DNA from: Ascarosepion bandense
Taxonomy: Eukaryota; Mollusca; Cephalopoda; Sepiida; Sepiidae
Length of the DNA: 64,000 bases
NCBI GenBank assembly: GCA_037127315.1
Contig: JBBBDQ010001156.1
Span: 794,501-858,500 of the forward strand
Reading direction: 5' to 3'
Below are positions 43,078 through 54,189 of this stretch, in pieces. Numbering within the stretch: the stretch's first letter is position 1; every line of letters begins with the position of its first letter. The notes under the pieces are model-generated. The model saw nothing but the letters and a program-made list of their open reading frames with translations. It was not told the origin of the DNA and made no database searches. A program made the position numbers and the translations under genes.

Positions 43078-44218
43078 TGTTTAGAACGGCTCATGATTGA
43101 AAATAATATACATTCTTTGTTTGTTATATTTAACAGTATATGTTTAGAACGGCTCATGATTAAACATAATAGACATTCTTTGTCTGTTATATTTAACAGT
43201 ATATGTTTAGAAAGGCTCATGATTAAACATAATAGACATTCATTGTCTGTTATATTTAACTGTATATGTTTAGAACGGCTCATGATTAAACATAATAGAC
43301 ATTCTTTGTCTGTTATGTTTAACAGTATATGTTTAGAACGGCTCATGATTAAACATAATAGACATTCTTTGTCTGTTATATTTAACAGTATGTGTTTAGA
43401 ACGGCTCATGATTAAACATAATAGACATTCATTGTCTGTTATGTTTAACAGTATATGTTTAGAACGGCTCATGATTAAACATAATAGACATTCATTGTCT
43501 GTTATATTTAACAGTATATGTTTAGAACGGCTCATGATTAAACATAATAGACATTCATTGTCTGTTATATTTAACAGTATATGTTTAGAACGGCTCATGA
43601 TTAAACATAATAGACATTCATTGTCTGTTATATTTAACAGTATATGTTTAGAACGGCTCATGATTAAACATAATAGACATTCATTGTCTGTTATGTTTAA
43701 CAGTATATGTTTAGAACGGCTCATGATTAAACATAATATACATTCATTGTCTGTTATGTTTAACAGTATATGTTTAGAACGGCTCATGATTAAACATAAT
43801 ATACATTCTTTGTCTGTTATATTTAACAGTATATGTTTAGAACGGCTCATGATTAAACATAATAGACATTCTTTGTCTGTTATATTTAACAGTATATGTT
43901 TAGAACGGCTCATGATTAAACATAATAGACATTCATTGTCTGTTATATTTAACAGTATATGTTTAGAACGGCTCATGATTAAACATAATAGACATTCATT
44001 GTCTGTTATGTTTAACAGTATATGTTTAGAACGGCTCATGATTAAACATAATAGACATTCTTTGTCTGTTATATTTTAAGTATATGTTTAGAACGGCTCA
44101 TGATTAAACATAATAGACATTCATTGTCTGTTATATTTAACAGTATATGTTTAGAACGGCTCATGATTAAACATAATAGACATTCTTTGTCTGTTATATT
44201 TAACAGTATAAGTTTAAA
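43078..44218 (+). repeat. 18-copy 63-bp array of PLE N-terminal coding sequence
   Basis: Unit: ATGTTTAGAACGGCTCATGA, TTAAACATAATAGACATTC, (A/T)TTGTCTGTTATATTTAACAG. 63 bp is 21 codons, so the frame LERLMIKHNRHSLSVIFNSI-C repeats and stays open from 42973 to 44079 (368 codons), where one unit lacks a few bases (ATATTTTAAG) and stops. Units differ at few sites (VIF/VMF, NRH/NIH), so the array is young. The unit is present once in the other PLE heads. The antisense frame of 361 codons is a by-product. Confidence 0.92.
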
Positions 44219-44223
44219 TATAA

Positions 44224-44227
<4 letters not shown>

Positions 44228-44255
<28 letters not shown>
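44228..44255. repeat. (TA)n microsatellite
   Basis: Pure TA tract between the 63-bp array and the CTGANGA repeat. Confidence 0.96.
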
Positions 44256-44259
<4 letters not shown>

Positions 44260-44785
44260 AAAATAAATTTTCAAAATTCAAAGATGCTGAATAACATTTC
44301 GACATAAAATCCCTAAGAGAGATTATACGTCTCCTCAGCAACGTTCGACCTTCTTTCAAAATGGAAATAAAAAATAAAAACTAAGAATAAAAAGAGAGAG
44401 AAAAAAAAAGGGACAAAAAAAGAAAAAAAAACTGAAATTAAAAATAAAAAAAGACGGTTAAGATTTGAGAAATTTACGTTACAAAAAAATCCGAAAGTAA
44501 TTCATGTTTAATTTTAGATTTTAACTTTTAGATAGAGGTGTAAGTGAAGAAATGGAAAACTTGGATTTGTTTGGCTTACAAAGCAAAGGGGTTATGGGTG
44601 GTCGAAATGTTCATTCAACATTTTTGAATTTTGAAAATTTATTTTACTTTATATTAGCTCTGTAATTTTAATTACATTGAGTTCTCCTTCTGTATCATTT
44701 TTTAATATTAAAATGTTTAATATTAATTAGGATCAGGTTCTTGGGATTTAACTTCCTACTTTTCCGTTTTGGATTAAAGTATTTT
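44256..44785. mobile_element. CTGANGA-bearing repeat, copy 2
   Basis: Matches 165-634. Minus strand 44334-44340 reads CTGAGGA, then GACGT. Near its ends, 44257-44305 and 44605-44655 are inverted copies of each other (AAATAAATTTTCAAAATTCA / TGAATTTTGAAAATTTATTT), a terminal-inverted arrangement. An A/G-rich expansion lies at 44366-44455. Confidence 0.65.
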
Positions 44786-44806
44786 AATAATAATAATAAT
44801 AATAAT

Positions 44807-44864
<58 letters not shown>
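44786..44864. repeat. (TAA)n then (TA)n
   Basis: TAA repeats followed by a pure TA tract of about 50 bp. Confidence 0.97.
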
Positions 44865-44865
<1 letters not shown>

Positions 44866-44867
<2 letters not shown>

Positions 44868-45175
44868 TCATTCACATGTAAAAAAGGCTAAAATAATCGA
44901 CGCATTATCAATAAAAAAGGAAAATTCTTACGTAATACACTTAGATGAACAACAAACACGGTAACCACATTGTTGCCGTGTTCGGAATATAAAACATACA
45001 TGATTCGACACACAAGCATAAACACTATGCATAGTCAGTTAAATATAAAATGATATTCATCTTTGATAATCGTATAACCGAAAGCGCTTGGAAAAATAAA
45101 AAAATTCGGACAATTTTTATATAATTTATGTTCTAAAAAGAAAAGAAAAAAGATCACATTATAAAGTATATATAA
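44866..45175 (+). mobile_element. PLE-like repeat Z, copy 2
   Basis: Inverted counterpart of 37275-37590, sharing CATTCACATGTAAAAAAGGC, CACGGTAACCACAT and GCGCTTGGAAAAATAAAA. TTTGATAATCGTATAACCGA-AAGC occupies the place of the hammerhead-like motif. Confidence 0.55.
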
Positions 45176-45237
45176 AAAAAATAATAAACCCTTTTCTCGT
45201 CATTTTTAAATAAATGAGAGATTGCGGTTAAAAATCA

Positions 45238-45488
45238 GTAAGTTAAGTGCTATACGTGATACACGTTTGGGCGATCATGTCTCGAAAGAGACATGACTGA
45301 CTCGGCAGAAGATTATCCCAGAGGAGGTTGCCATTGCTTTCAGCGGTAGGCTGGTTGCCAGCCAAGGCTATAGAACTCAATCTGTCCTATTATTTAACCC
45401 ATAACTAGAGGGAAGAGACGGATTAATATCTTTCCCAAGGGTATTTGTGCGTAAGTGAATGCAAGGAATTCAATTGGAATTCGCTAAA
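45238..45488 (-). mobile_element. SINE-A, head missing
   Basis: Tail AAGTTAAGTGCTATACGTGA, body GTTGCCAGCCAAGGCTATAG and TATTTAACCCATAACTAGAG, ending at GGAATTCAATTGGAATTCG where the B box would begin. Confidence 0.87.
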
Positions 45489-45659
45489 AAACGTAAACAG
45501 ATTCAGGAAAAAAATTGTCCTTCGTCATTTTATTAAATAGCGGCAACACTGTTAACTGTACTACAATATTTTCTCTATTGATGGTATAACCCCATGTCTA
45601 CAGCATCAATATAGCGGACGTACTTTTGTCGTTTATGGGTTGTAAGATTATTTTGGGAA

Positions 45660-45975
45660 TAATCTTAATGTTCTAAGAAAATGGAACCGCGAGTTTGGAA
45701 AAGAACCTCCAATACGTCTGTCAATTTCATGGACTCGTTATTAGTTATTTACTCAGCCATCCACCCCTGCTCTACTAAGGCGAGTTGTGACACAAGGTCG
45801 GTTTTTAATGTGGGTGCCGTACGCTTATCAGCTGGTCAAATATTACCCAGCCACCGCATACATGACTTATCCTAAGCTTGTCTTAGGTTGTCATAACTGG
45901 TGTCATATGCCCTCCCAGCTAAAGGATAAATTGATTTTTCAAGCCCTGCTTAGATGTGGCACAAGGTAAAAAAAA
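45660..45975 (+). other. unidentified overlapping frames
   Basis: Two overlapping frames of 64 and 60 codons (45681-45875, 45787-45969) in slightly GC-richer sequence. No recognised motif; possibly a decayed element gene. Confidence 0.2.
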
Positions 45976-46137
45976 TTGGGTGAAATTCGTGCTCACAACT
46001 CAGTTGTAACAGATTCTAGCGAAACAAGTTTGCTAACGTTTACAACAAGCCTAGGTGCCCTAACAGACTCGTGATAAGTCAGTATTACAACATCAGTCTT
46101 TCCTTTACTTGAGTGTATATATTTCTTGGATTGCCTG

Positions 46138-46138
46138 A

Positions 46139-46186
<48 letters not shown>
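46138..46186. repeat. (CT)n(TA)n microsatellite
   Basis: CT tract joined to a TA tract. Confidence 0.96.
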
Positions 46187-46625
46187 GAATTAATAATATA
46201 TGCACAGGTACGTAGATGTAAGAACGTATTTTCTTATTTACGAATGAATGACAGTTTTTGTCTGTGATCCTGTGATGAGAGGCCGATATTCGGTGGTATT
46301 GTTCACAATTGTATTTTTCATTGGACATAAATAGATGCAAAGCTGAGAAAAAAAAACAAAAACGATGGAGATATTAAAAAAAAAATTAAAATTAACACTG
46401 AATATATGGATGAGAAATTCGGCAAAATATTTTTTAGGGAAATAAAACGGCATAATATTTTCTCGAATAAAAGAAACTCATTTTAAAATATATTTACCTT
46501 CAGTTATTCGTTGTAATGCAAAGCTACTTTTTCGAGACGATAAATCAATTTCCTCTGACTCTGCTCATTCTTTCACTCGATCTCTCATCCATATTTTATA
46601 CAAGTGACAGTTGTTCGTCTTCTAT

Positions 46626-46690
46626 GGAAGGGGTGGCTGAACCGCAGCTTGCGAGCCATATACGGCTCTTTCAACTTTAATATGCGGTTA
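46626..46690 (+). mobile_element. hAT-like terminal sequence
   Basis: GGGGTGGCTGAACCGCAGCT, TGCGAGCCATATACGGCTCT, TTCAACTTTAATATGCGG closely resembles the ends of hAT (Charlie-type) transposons, which read about CAGGGGTxGGCAACCTGCGGC ... GCGGCTCTTT. It adjoins LINE-A; no transposase or second end seen. Confidence 0.5.
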
Positions 46691-46744
46691 CAGAAAATAT
46701 GTTGGCTAAGCTCTTTTTTTCATCAAAATTAATATATAAGGTAG

Positions 46745-47335
46745 GCAAAAAAAAAAGTAACCTTCACAAAATCCAACAGAGAATCTGTAAAGATATAGAT
46801 CTCGACTTGGCAGCTCAGATACAGTCACTTTCTCAACGTTGCAATGTGGCTTCCCTGTGTCTCTTTTACAAATACTTTCACGGCTTCTGCTCCAATGAAC
46901 TTAGCTCAAATCCGGTGCCCCCTCTCTATAGGAATTTGCTCGAGCCACATGATTAGCAACTAGGTCCCACCCATTTACTGTGAAACCAATTAAATGTAAA
47001 CGCAAATTATACTCCAGTAGTTTCTTTTCACGCACTTTCCGCCTGTGAAATTTTCTTCCATTTACTTGCTTCCTCGACAGCTACACTCTACGAGAATTTA
47101 AAGGTAAAATCAATAGTTATCTCCTATCTCACTAACCTGCATCCTCTCTCTCATGCTCCTCTCTTCGTCCACTCCACTCTCATCAGTATTCTCACCCTTC
47201 TCTTACCCACTTCCTGACATCCCCTACAACCTGTCACTCTTTCTCATAATTTTCCTCCTATGAAACCCCCTGCAAAACAGTGGCAGTAAAATGCCTTGCT
47301 TGGGGCTATATGATTATTAAAAACATTTCTATACT
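46745..47335 (+). pseudogene. LINE-A, C-terminal part and 3' end
   Basis: KIQQRICKDIDLDLAAQIQS, LSQRCNVASLCLFYKYFHGF, CSNELSS; then, shifted, NYTPVVSFHALSACEIFFHL-type remnants and a tail GCAAAACAGTGGCAGTAAAA, TGCCTTGCTTGGGGCTATAT with oligo(A). Confidence 0.82.
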
Positions 47336-47339
47336 ATTA

Positions 47340-47545
47340 TAATATGGATAAAAAGTGGGGGATCAATTCTATATTACAATCAATATATAAACAGATCCCT
47401 TACTTTATGGCCACAGTCATCCTTCTCTTACTCACTTCCTGACATCCCCTATAACCTGTCACTCTTTCTCATAATTTTCCTCCTGCAAAACAGTGGCAGT
47501 AAAATGTCTTGCTTGGGGCGATATGATAATAAAAAAAATAAAATA
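47340..47545 (+). repeat. TTAA-element fragment and duplicated LINE-A tail
   Basis: AAAGTGGGGGATCAATTCTA and AACAGATCCCTTACTTTATG (47353-47407) match the 116-bp unit at 24.4 kb. After it, 47417-47545 repeats the LINE-A 3' end of 47190-47320 (CTTCCTGACATCCCCTATAA; GCAAAACAGTGGCAGTAAAA). Confidence 0.75.
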
Positions 47546-47888
47546 AAATAATTTAATGCTAGATATAAAAGAACTGTTCTGGAAGAAGGAATGATTGTTC
47601 AAAGGGAAATAATGATGTGCTAAATGAAGGAATGATGGGCGGAAGTGGGAATCAAGACATTTCCGGTTAGTAAAGGTTACAGAGGATTGCGAGTTGATTT
47701 ACCTCATGGGTAACGGTATTAAGAGAGCCACACTGACGTCATGTACATATAATTTTATCTAACCGAAATGCATATTTTTCTTAGACGTTCCCGTCGTTCA
47801 TATTTTTTAGACGTTCCCGTCGTTAAATTTAATACACTTCAATACACTTTAAACAATCACATGTCAACATTTTGAATACATTTGTTAT

Positions 47889-48425
47889 ATACAGTGTGCG
47901 ATGGATAAATTGACGTGTAAATTACGCGAACTTAAAAATAAAAATGACACCTCATTTTAACAAAAATAATTACAAAAAATGACACGAAAATATCTTTAAA
48001 TGCTAAAGAGTAAATTCCTTCACTAAAATCACCATTGCATTTCGTTACGGCCTCCATACGGCTTCGGAATCTCCTGCAACTCTTCTGGACAATCTCTCTG
48101 TTTACGTAGGTACATCCTGCCATAATCATTGCCTTCAGTTCATCTATTGGTGTTATAAGAAGTTTTGTTAGTCTCTCGCTCGACTTAGCCCCACACATAA
48201 TAATCAAGAGGGTTGCGATTGCCGTGATCGTTAGATAGATGTAAGAGGGGATGTGATCACAGAAATTGTCTGAGAGGTCTGACTGGGTTCTCCTGTATGT
48301 ATGGCATAGTGCAGAGTTCTTTTGCAAGACACAGGTTCTTCCAGCTGCCATCCTTTTGATCCGGGGCAGCACTACCTCTTCTAGGAACTAGATGCAGTCT
48401 TCTTGTTGAGATTTGAAGCCCTCAC
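47889..48425 (-). pseudogene. mariner-like transposase, 5'-truncated
   Basis: Minus strand: RIKRMAAGRTCVLQKNSALC, HTYRRTQSDLSDNFCDHI, then after a shift IDELKAMIMAG, CRRFRSRMEAVTKCNGDFSE. This is the DDE/D C-terminal half of mariner transposases. The QDSAPCH aspartate is N, and the SPDxNPLDYYVW block is frameshifted, so it is inactive. One terminal sequence remains at 47890 (ACAGTGTGCGATGGATAAAT) next to TA. Confidence 0.8.
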
Positions 48426-48661
48426 CAACAAATATTTAGCGGAAGGTATTGCGTCATGGTATACTTTTGCTCATAGACGCTATCCAACTGACTAGTTTAC
48501 TGTGCAACAGATAAAATCAAATACGAAACGCATGAGCAGAATTAAAAATATAAAATGTCGACGATTTTATAAAACTCCATACATGAATTAATATTATTGC
48601 ATATATGCATTTCTTAATATTCATATAAAATTTTGTAACAAAATATATTTATAAATATATA

Positions 48662-49346
48662 TACCCTACCGGCCATAATTATTGGGCCACCCCAGTTTTT
48701 GAAAAGATATTATATATTTCACACTATTTTTAGTATTTATTTTCAAGTGGATAATTCTAAATAAAAATAGAATTGTTCTTTTGTTAATATTGCACAATAA
48801 TATGTTCATCAAATGAACTGTTCTGGTGTCCAGTTTTTGCGATCTCTTCCCCATGCTAGTCTCTTCTTCTTATTGGCTGGCCGAAGATAAGGCTTCCTTT
48901 CTGCCTTGTAAAATTTTGCATAAGTAATAATAACAAAAGTTTCCATTCTATTTTCGTTTAGAATTATCCACTTGGCAATAAATACTAAAAATAGTATGAA
49001 ATACATAGTTTCAATCTACAGGGTGCGATGGGTAAATTGTCGCTATTTGCCTTGTAAAATTTTGCAAAGTAATAATAACAAAAGTTTCCATTCTATTTTC
49101 GTTTAGAATTATCCACTTGGCAATAAATACTAAAAATAGTATGAAATACATAGTTTCAATCTACAGGGTGCGATGGGTAAATTGTCGCTATTTGCCTTGT
49201 AAAATTTTGCAAAGTAATAATAACAAAAGTTTCCATTCTATTTTCGTTTAGAATTATCCACTTGGCAGTAAATACTAAAAATAGTATGAAATACATCATT
49301 CTTTTAAAACAACTGGGGTGGCCTAATAATCATGGCCAGTAGTGTA
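48662..49346. mobile_element. Tc1-like transposon remnant with long TIRs and internal triplication
   Basis: The ends are inverted repeats: left GGCCATAATTATTGGGCCAC, right (complement) GGCCATGATTATTAGGCCAC, both continuing CCCAGTT and extending over 100 bp inward with interruptions. On the minus strand 48809-48950 encodes AERKPYLRPANKKKRLAWGR and DRKNWTPEQF, the second helix-turn-helix region of Tc1-type transposases; the DDE domain is deleted. Three copies of a roughly 145-bp segment fill 48910-49300. Confidence 0.8.
48910..49302. repeat. 145-bp tandem repeat containing a mariner-type end
   Basis: TTTGCAAAGTAATAATAACA, CCATTCTATTTTCGTTTAGA, CACTTGGCAATAAATACTAA recur three times. Between them sits ACAGGGTGCGATGGGTAAAT-TGTCGC twice, nearly the same as the mariner end at 47890. 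Confidence 0.9.
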
Positions 49347-49394
49347 TGTAACTTAAATCTTTTGTGCAAATTTTGTTCATATCTTGTGACTCTC

Positions 49395-49580
49395 GAACAA
49401 CTTTATCGAGGTTCGTAAATGAAGCAAATCTAACCAACCCTGTTTTATGGCAGTGATTGCTGGAAAATCTCCTCACAGAAAAAGAATGGACTTAAATCAA
49501 AGAAACGCAGTTATACACAAATCTGCTAAGAATATCCCGAATTGAACGTATTAAGTAGTAAGTTTTAAAGGAAAGGGAAA
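49395..49580 (+). pseudogene. LINE-B fragment
   Basis: CCCTGTTTTATGGCAGTGAT, TGCTGGAAAATCTCCTCACA and GAATATCCCGAATTGAACGT align with LINE-B post-RT sequence (LLYGSECW ... RMLRIPWTEH) with frameshifts. Confidence 0.6.
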
Positions 49581-49611
49581 TAAAAACGATACTTATAACT
49601 GTGTTTGAATC

Positions 49612-50271
49612 ATTTCACCTCAAGCAAGCCATTCTACTGCTACTGTTGCGCAGGAGGTTACATAAGGGAAAGTTATGAAAAAGAGGGGTTAGTTATACGA
49701 AATATCAGGAGGAGGGTAATAGACGGATGAGAATACCGAGGATGGGGGTGGAGGAGATGGAGAAAAAAGCTTGAGAGAATGGATGCGAGTTAGTGAGATA
49801 GGAGATGTCTATTGATTTTACTTTTAAATTCCTGGAGATTGTAGCTGTCGGGGAAGCAAGTATATGGAAGGGAATTCCACAGGCGGAAGTGCGTAAAAAG
49901 AAGCTGTTAGAGTAGAAATTGCGGTTACATTTTATCACTTTCATTGTAAAAGGGTGGGACCTAGTTGCTAATCTAGTAGCTCGTGTAAATTCATATATAG
50001 GGCGTACCACTGATCTAAGTTCATTGGAGCAAAAGCCGTGAAAGTGTTTATAGAAGAGGCACAGGGAAGTCACGTCACACCGAGAATCTATTTAAATTTC
50101 ATTTTATCGCTTTCATTGTAAAAGGGTGGGACCTAGTTGCTAATCTAGTAGCTCGTGTAAATTCATACATAGGGCGTACCACTGATCTAAGTTCATTGGA
50201 GCAAAAGCCGTGAAAGTGTTTATAGAGTAGGCACAGGGAAGCCACGTCACACCGAGAATCTATTTAAATTT
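49612..50271 (-). pseudogene. LINE-A, C-terminal part, with 172-bp internal tandem duplication
   Basis: The minus-strand frame 49705-50073 gives TSLCLFYKHFHGFCSNELRS, RATRLATRSHPFTMKVIKCN and RNFYSNSFFLRTS. The 3' tail lies at 49612-49660. A 172-bp piece is duplicated in tandem (GTAAAAGGGTGGGACC at 49946 and 50118). Confidence 0.85.
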
Positions 50272-50495
50272 CTGGAACATATAATCGGAAAAATATGGCT
50301 CGGAGAATTTAATACTTACATAACATAATTTCTATATAGGACAGAGGTAACCAAACAAGTTTGTGTCAATGTATGGCAGAACAAAGCGTTGGAGGACGGT
50401 GAAAATTCAAAATCTATTAGGAGTTACAAATTACAGGAAGTTGTGGAGTATCATGACCGCTCATGTCTTGAAGCGATGCAGAACCTAGAAGAATT
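50272..50495 (+). pseudogene. LINE-B 3'-terminal fragment
   Basis: TTTCTGGAACATATAATCGG, ATGTATGGCAGAACAAAGCG and the 3' end AAGTTGTGGAGTATCATGAC, GCTCATGTCTTGAAG. Confidence 0.7.
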
Positions 50496-50504
50496 AGAAG
50501 GGCC

Positions 50505-50735
50505 ACCTAGACGAGAACATTTACGACTGAATAGTTAGTTCGATCCTCATTGGGGCATTGTGTCACATCTAATCTACACTTAGAAAATAAATTGGGCATG
50601 TTCCTGTGATTTAATGCCCAGCAAGCTTGTCTCGCTCGATCATCAGCGACTGAGTGGCGAGTTTGATCCTCACAGAGTGCCCCGTACTTTCTGTCTTGTG
50701 TCACCATACGCTTAGAAAATCACCATAGAAGAATT
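50505..50735. repeat. duplicated repeat with B-box-like words
   Basis: GTTAGTTCGATCCTCATTGG ... TGTGTCACATCTAATCTACA and GCGAGTTTGATCCTCACAGA ... TTGTGTCACCATACGCTTAG are two diverged copies; a third lies near 52670-52800 (ATGCCACATCTAAACCACAC). TTCGATCC resembles a tRNA B box, so this may be another SINE. Confidence 0.4.
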
Positions 50736-50789
50736 AGAAGTTATTTTAGTATACCTTTTGTATTTCTTTCCAAATATTTTTCATTTTAC

Positions 50790-50927
50790 TTCGATAAGAC
50801 TTAACTATCGCCCGGTTCACACTCCACCCATGTCTTTTGAACAGGTGAAGAGGCTCATCCCTTGTTTCCTGTTTAGGACGTGGTTTCCGGCTTTCTTCTT
50901 TTTTTTTCCAATCTTTCACTTTTTTTT

Positions 50928-50969
<42 letters not shown>

Positions 50970-51175
50970 GTGTTATTGTTCTCAATTGGAGTAGATAGAC
51001 TTAACTATCGCCCGGTTCACACGCCACCCACATCTTTTGAACAGGTGAAGAGGCTCATCCCTTCCTGTTTAGGATGTGGTTCCCGGCTTTCTCTTTTCCA
51101 ATCATTTTACTCTTAAGTAGCCCCATGCGCCTCAGTGGCGTCACCGCCTTGCTTGGGGTGATATGATTAAAAAAA
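50790..51175 (+). mobile_element. TUR retroposon, two units plus tail
   Basis: First unit from TTAACTATCGCCCGGTTCAC (50806) with a (CT)n expansion at 50934-50965, second from TTGGAGTAGATAGACTTAAC (50986), then the tail CTCAGTGGCGTCACCGCC, GGGTGATATGATTAAAAAAA. Confidence 0.83.
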
Positions 51176-51364
51176 AAAAAATAAGCAAATTGAAAATAAA
51201 GAAGATGATAGGGTGCTGGAACGTTTAACCTCCCTAAATAAAGCGAAATGACGAAGCAAGGCATAATTTTTTGTTCGGGGTGTAAATTTCACTGTATGTA
51301 TTTCTAAAAATTGATATTGGGGTTTAAAATGCATATCTTTTAGTTTTCTGCAAGAAGGGGATGT

Positions 51365-51490
51365 GCAGCTGATGTAATGGATAGCGGTGCGGAATGTGAA
51401 ATCGGTGAACCAAGTTCAAATCCCAAGCAAGTTCCTTACGTTCACGTAATCGCATACACTCTTGGGAAGGTGTTTATTTATTTGTCATTT
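51365..51490 (+). mobile_element. SINE-A head, diverged
   Basis: GATGTAATGGATAGCGGTGC, AAGTTCAAATCCCAAGC and TTACGTTCACGTAATCGCAT follow the head order of SINE-A; the rest is lost. Confidence 0.65.
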
Positions 51491-52640
51491 AAATGAATGA
51501 TCGAATGTAAAAGTTCCGCTAAAGAGATGCCCATTTGGAGCCCCCCGTGACTTGACAGTTTTTACCAACAAACCTTCAAAATACAGGCCCTTTACATGGC
51601 ATACCCGTTCATCACGATTGGGAAAATTCAGAGCCCGCAAAGTGATAGACACCCGCATTATACACAAGTGATTTATGCAAGATCCTTTCAACCGCATTTT
51701 CTAGATATAATGCTGTACCTTATATAAATACCAATCGTCTATTTATTAGTCTTTCAGTGTACATTGCTTACAAGACACACACGCAAACACATTGAAAGAA
51801 AAGTAGGATATTCTATTTTGGGTGCTGCTTATTTTATAAATGTGTATATCACCTTGGTTCGCTATTATTTCTCTTGTTTATCTCTTAATTTTCAAAAACT
51901 GTTTATAATTTTTCTGTTAAAATATACACACGTCACGTTATCAGATTTTACTTGGATCTACCTTCAAGGAATTATCATGATGTTTTTTCCACACTTTTTT
52001 TATCCTAAGTCTTTTTTTCTACAATGTGTGTATTTCTCACTTTCAACTTTCTAACTGCTCATAATTTTCTTTACGCCTATTGATTTTGTCGTCTTTAGAA
52101 ACGGTTTTACAAAGCTTAGAATTACCCGGGTCAAAGTGGCAAAGACTGGAGACCCATTAAAAATAAATAATAAATAATAATAAAATAAATAATGTTTTTA
52201 AGCAGACATGCTTGCCATCGCCCAACATCAGGCACGCAAACATTTACAAAGGTTACATTCGTCTGGTACAAGGCCTCAAACCATGACATATGCAATGTTA
52301 TTTTTCCTAACCTGTTTTACCGGATTTAGTCACTTTCCCTCCATCAGTATGTCTTTTCTATAAATGTTTCAATTGTTACTGTGACGAGCTTTCTTCTTCA
52401 ATACTGAGTTTTCAGAAATTTAAACACGGATTGGCATCTTCATGTTATCGTCGTGCTGACGATGATAACATGATTTGAAGGTAAGTGTTTTATCTCGCTT
52501 GTGTAATTCTTTATCGGCTTCTTGCATTCCTGTAAACCAAGACCTTCACAGGTATGAGACATTACCCATTATATCTTATCTTTTCAAATTCTCTACAATG
52601 TTTTGTTCCGTTTTTTATTTATTTATTTTTTTTAATTTTT
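51491..52640. other. no recognisable gene; one hairpin
   Basis: An imperfect palindrome at 52441-52472 (CATGTTATCGTCG / CGATGATAACATG) contains CTGACGA, as hammerhead-like motifs do, but is followed by GAAG. Nothing else supported. Confidence 0.4.
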
Positions 52641-52849
52641 ACTCCAAGTGAACACTTCGGATGCTTGACTGGATAGTGAGCTACTTATGATAGATCAGTT
52701 ACAACTGAATAGTGAAGAACAGTCTCACTCGCAGACCTATACTTTCGGCCTTATGCCACATCTAAACCACACTTGGAAAATCGTCACTCCAAGAAAACAA
52801 CTTACGTGTTAGAGTGAATTATTAAAAAAAAGAAAAAAAAAATAGAAAA

Positions 52850-53058
52850 GGGAAGCGACTCTAACCTGCTCCCATTCTATCAAACATTCTTCCCATCTGC
52901 CCAACCTTCATCCTCGGTATCCTTACTGATCTGTCACCTTCCTCCTGACATTCCCTATGTCTAACCACTCCTTCTCTTTGCCTTCCCCTATGTAGCCCCA
53001 TGCGCAATAGTGGCAGTGGAATGCCTTGCTTGGGGTGAGATGATTAAAAAAAAAAAGT
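52850..53058 (+). mobile_element. LINE-A 3' UTR only
   Basis: CTGCTCCCATTCTATCAAAC, CATCCTCGGTATCCTTACTG, ATGCGCAATAGTGGCAGTGG, TGCCTTGCTTGGGGTGAGAT with oligo(A). Closely related to the 741-930 copy. Confidence 0.88.
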
Positions 53059-53059
53059 T

Positions 53060-54100
53060 TTTCTCTAGAAATAAATCTCTACCAGTATCAATAATTATTT
53101 AATGAGGACAGTGGGGTTAAAAATTAGACTGAATCATTGATTGATTTGTTTGTTTACGGGTTATCATCCTTTTGTAGGTTATTTATAGCCAATGAATGAT
53201 TTTAAATTTATTTTTTGTTTTTAGATAATAATGGTTTGCTAATAGAAGACTTATTAATTAGGCCATGGAAGGTGATGTAAAGAGGTGCATTCCTGCCTTT
53301 CATAAGTGTAATTACGCGTAAACAAATATAACGCACCCGCCTAGTATTGATAGACAGCCGTCTGATATTCTACATATATAGCCGTCAACATATCCAAGCA
53401 TGGAGTAACTAGTTTTTCCGAGAGGCAATCCATATAAACTCAGCTTCGGTGTCGTGAGGGTACAGCAGTTTCAATGTCTTGTAGCCGTCAGTCGCTAAAT
53501 TAAAGAGGACTAGATTCTAACTGGGTGTCCTATAATTATTCGAGATTAAATGAAAGAGTATGACTCTTGAATTTTTCTTTTTTTTATATCAGTAAATGAA
53601 AGCGGTAAGAAAGGACTAACGGTCAACTGTAAAAAAGACAAAAAAAACAAAACAACAAAAAAAAAAACAGAATATCGGTTGTTCCGAAAAGAAACAACCC
53701 AAGATGCGATCTATGAATTGAACACATCAAAACCAAGTAAGTACATGGTGATGGTTCTCCACAACTTCTTATCCCTTTTTGTTTTTAGCAATCTCTCCAA
53801 AAGCCTTGTTATACATCAATCATTTACACAAGCTCATTAAGTCAGACCTGTTCCGAGAATTTTCAGTCGTTTCTTTTCTATTCTAAGGATAAAAGTCATT
53901 TTTGTTTGTATTTCTCTTTGCTGTTCACATGTTCAGTTAATAGCATTCTGTTATGTCGCCAAGTATAAATGAATAACTCAACAACAGAATCAGAATATAA
54001 GTTGTATTCCGCGGAAAGACGGTTAGTATGTACAGAAGTGATTAGTAATATTTACAATAGAAAGATACAAGAGTCCAATCCGTCGTAAGACGTGTGTATA
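53060..54100. other. no recognisable feature
   Basis: Only a repeat W scrap (53155-53200) and A-rich runs around 53640. Confidence 0.4.
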
Positions 54101-54107
54101 TGTGATT

Positions 54108-54131
54108 ACTTCCGGTACGCCACCGGAAGTG
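54108..54131. repeat. perfect hairpin
   Basis: ACTTCCGGT-ACGCC-ACCGGAAGT, 9-bp stem with 5-base loop, just upstream of the hairpin-rich array. Confidence 0.9.
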
Positions 54132-54189
54132 TGACTAACTCTTCACTGACTCGCACTGACTCTTCAGTAACTCATTAGAGACTCTCAAG

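Noticed and set aside
42954..44039. 361-codon minus-strand frame
   Set aside because: Antisense of the 63-bp array; open only because the unit length is a multiple of three and lacks stops.
31695..44218. CRISPR array possibility for the 32-bp and 63-bp repeats
   Set aside because: Units are contiguous without unique spacers, and the genome is eukaryotic.
47734..47741. CRE TGACGTCA as a promoter element
   Set aside because: Isolated site with no TATA, initiator or downstream gene; the same word also occurs in a PLE UTR near 12290.
47889..48425. active mariner transposase
   Set aside because: Catalytic Asp replaced, frameshift over the second catalytic block, and 5' half absent.
50505..50735. 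SINE-A membership of the B-box-like repeat
   Set aside because: Shares only the B-box-like word; body differs, so it is listed as a separate low-confidence repeat.
52441..52472. hammerhead motif at the 52.4 kb palindrome
   Set aside because: CTGACGA is present but GAAA is not, and the pairing extends through the core.
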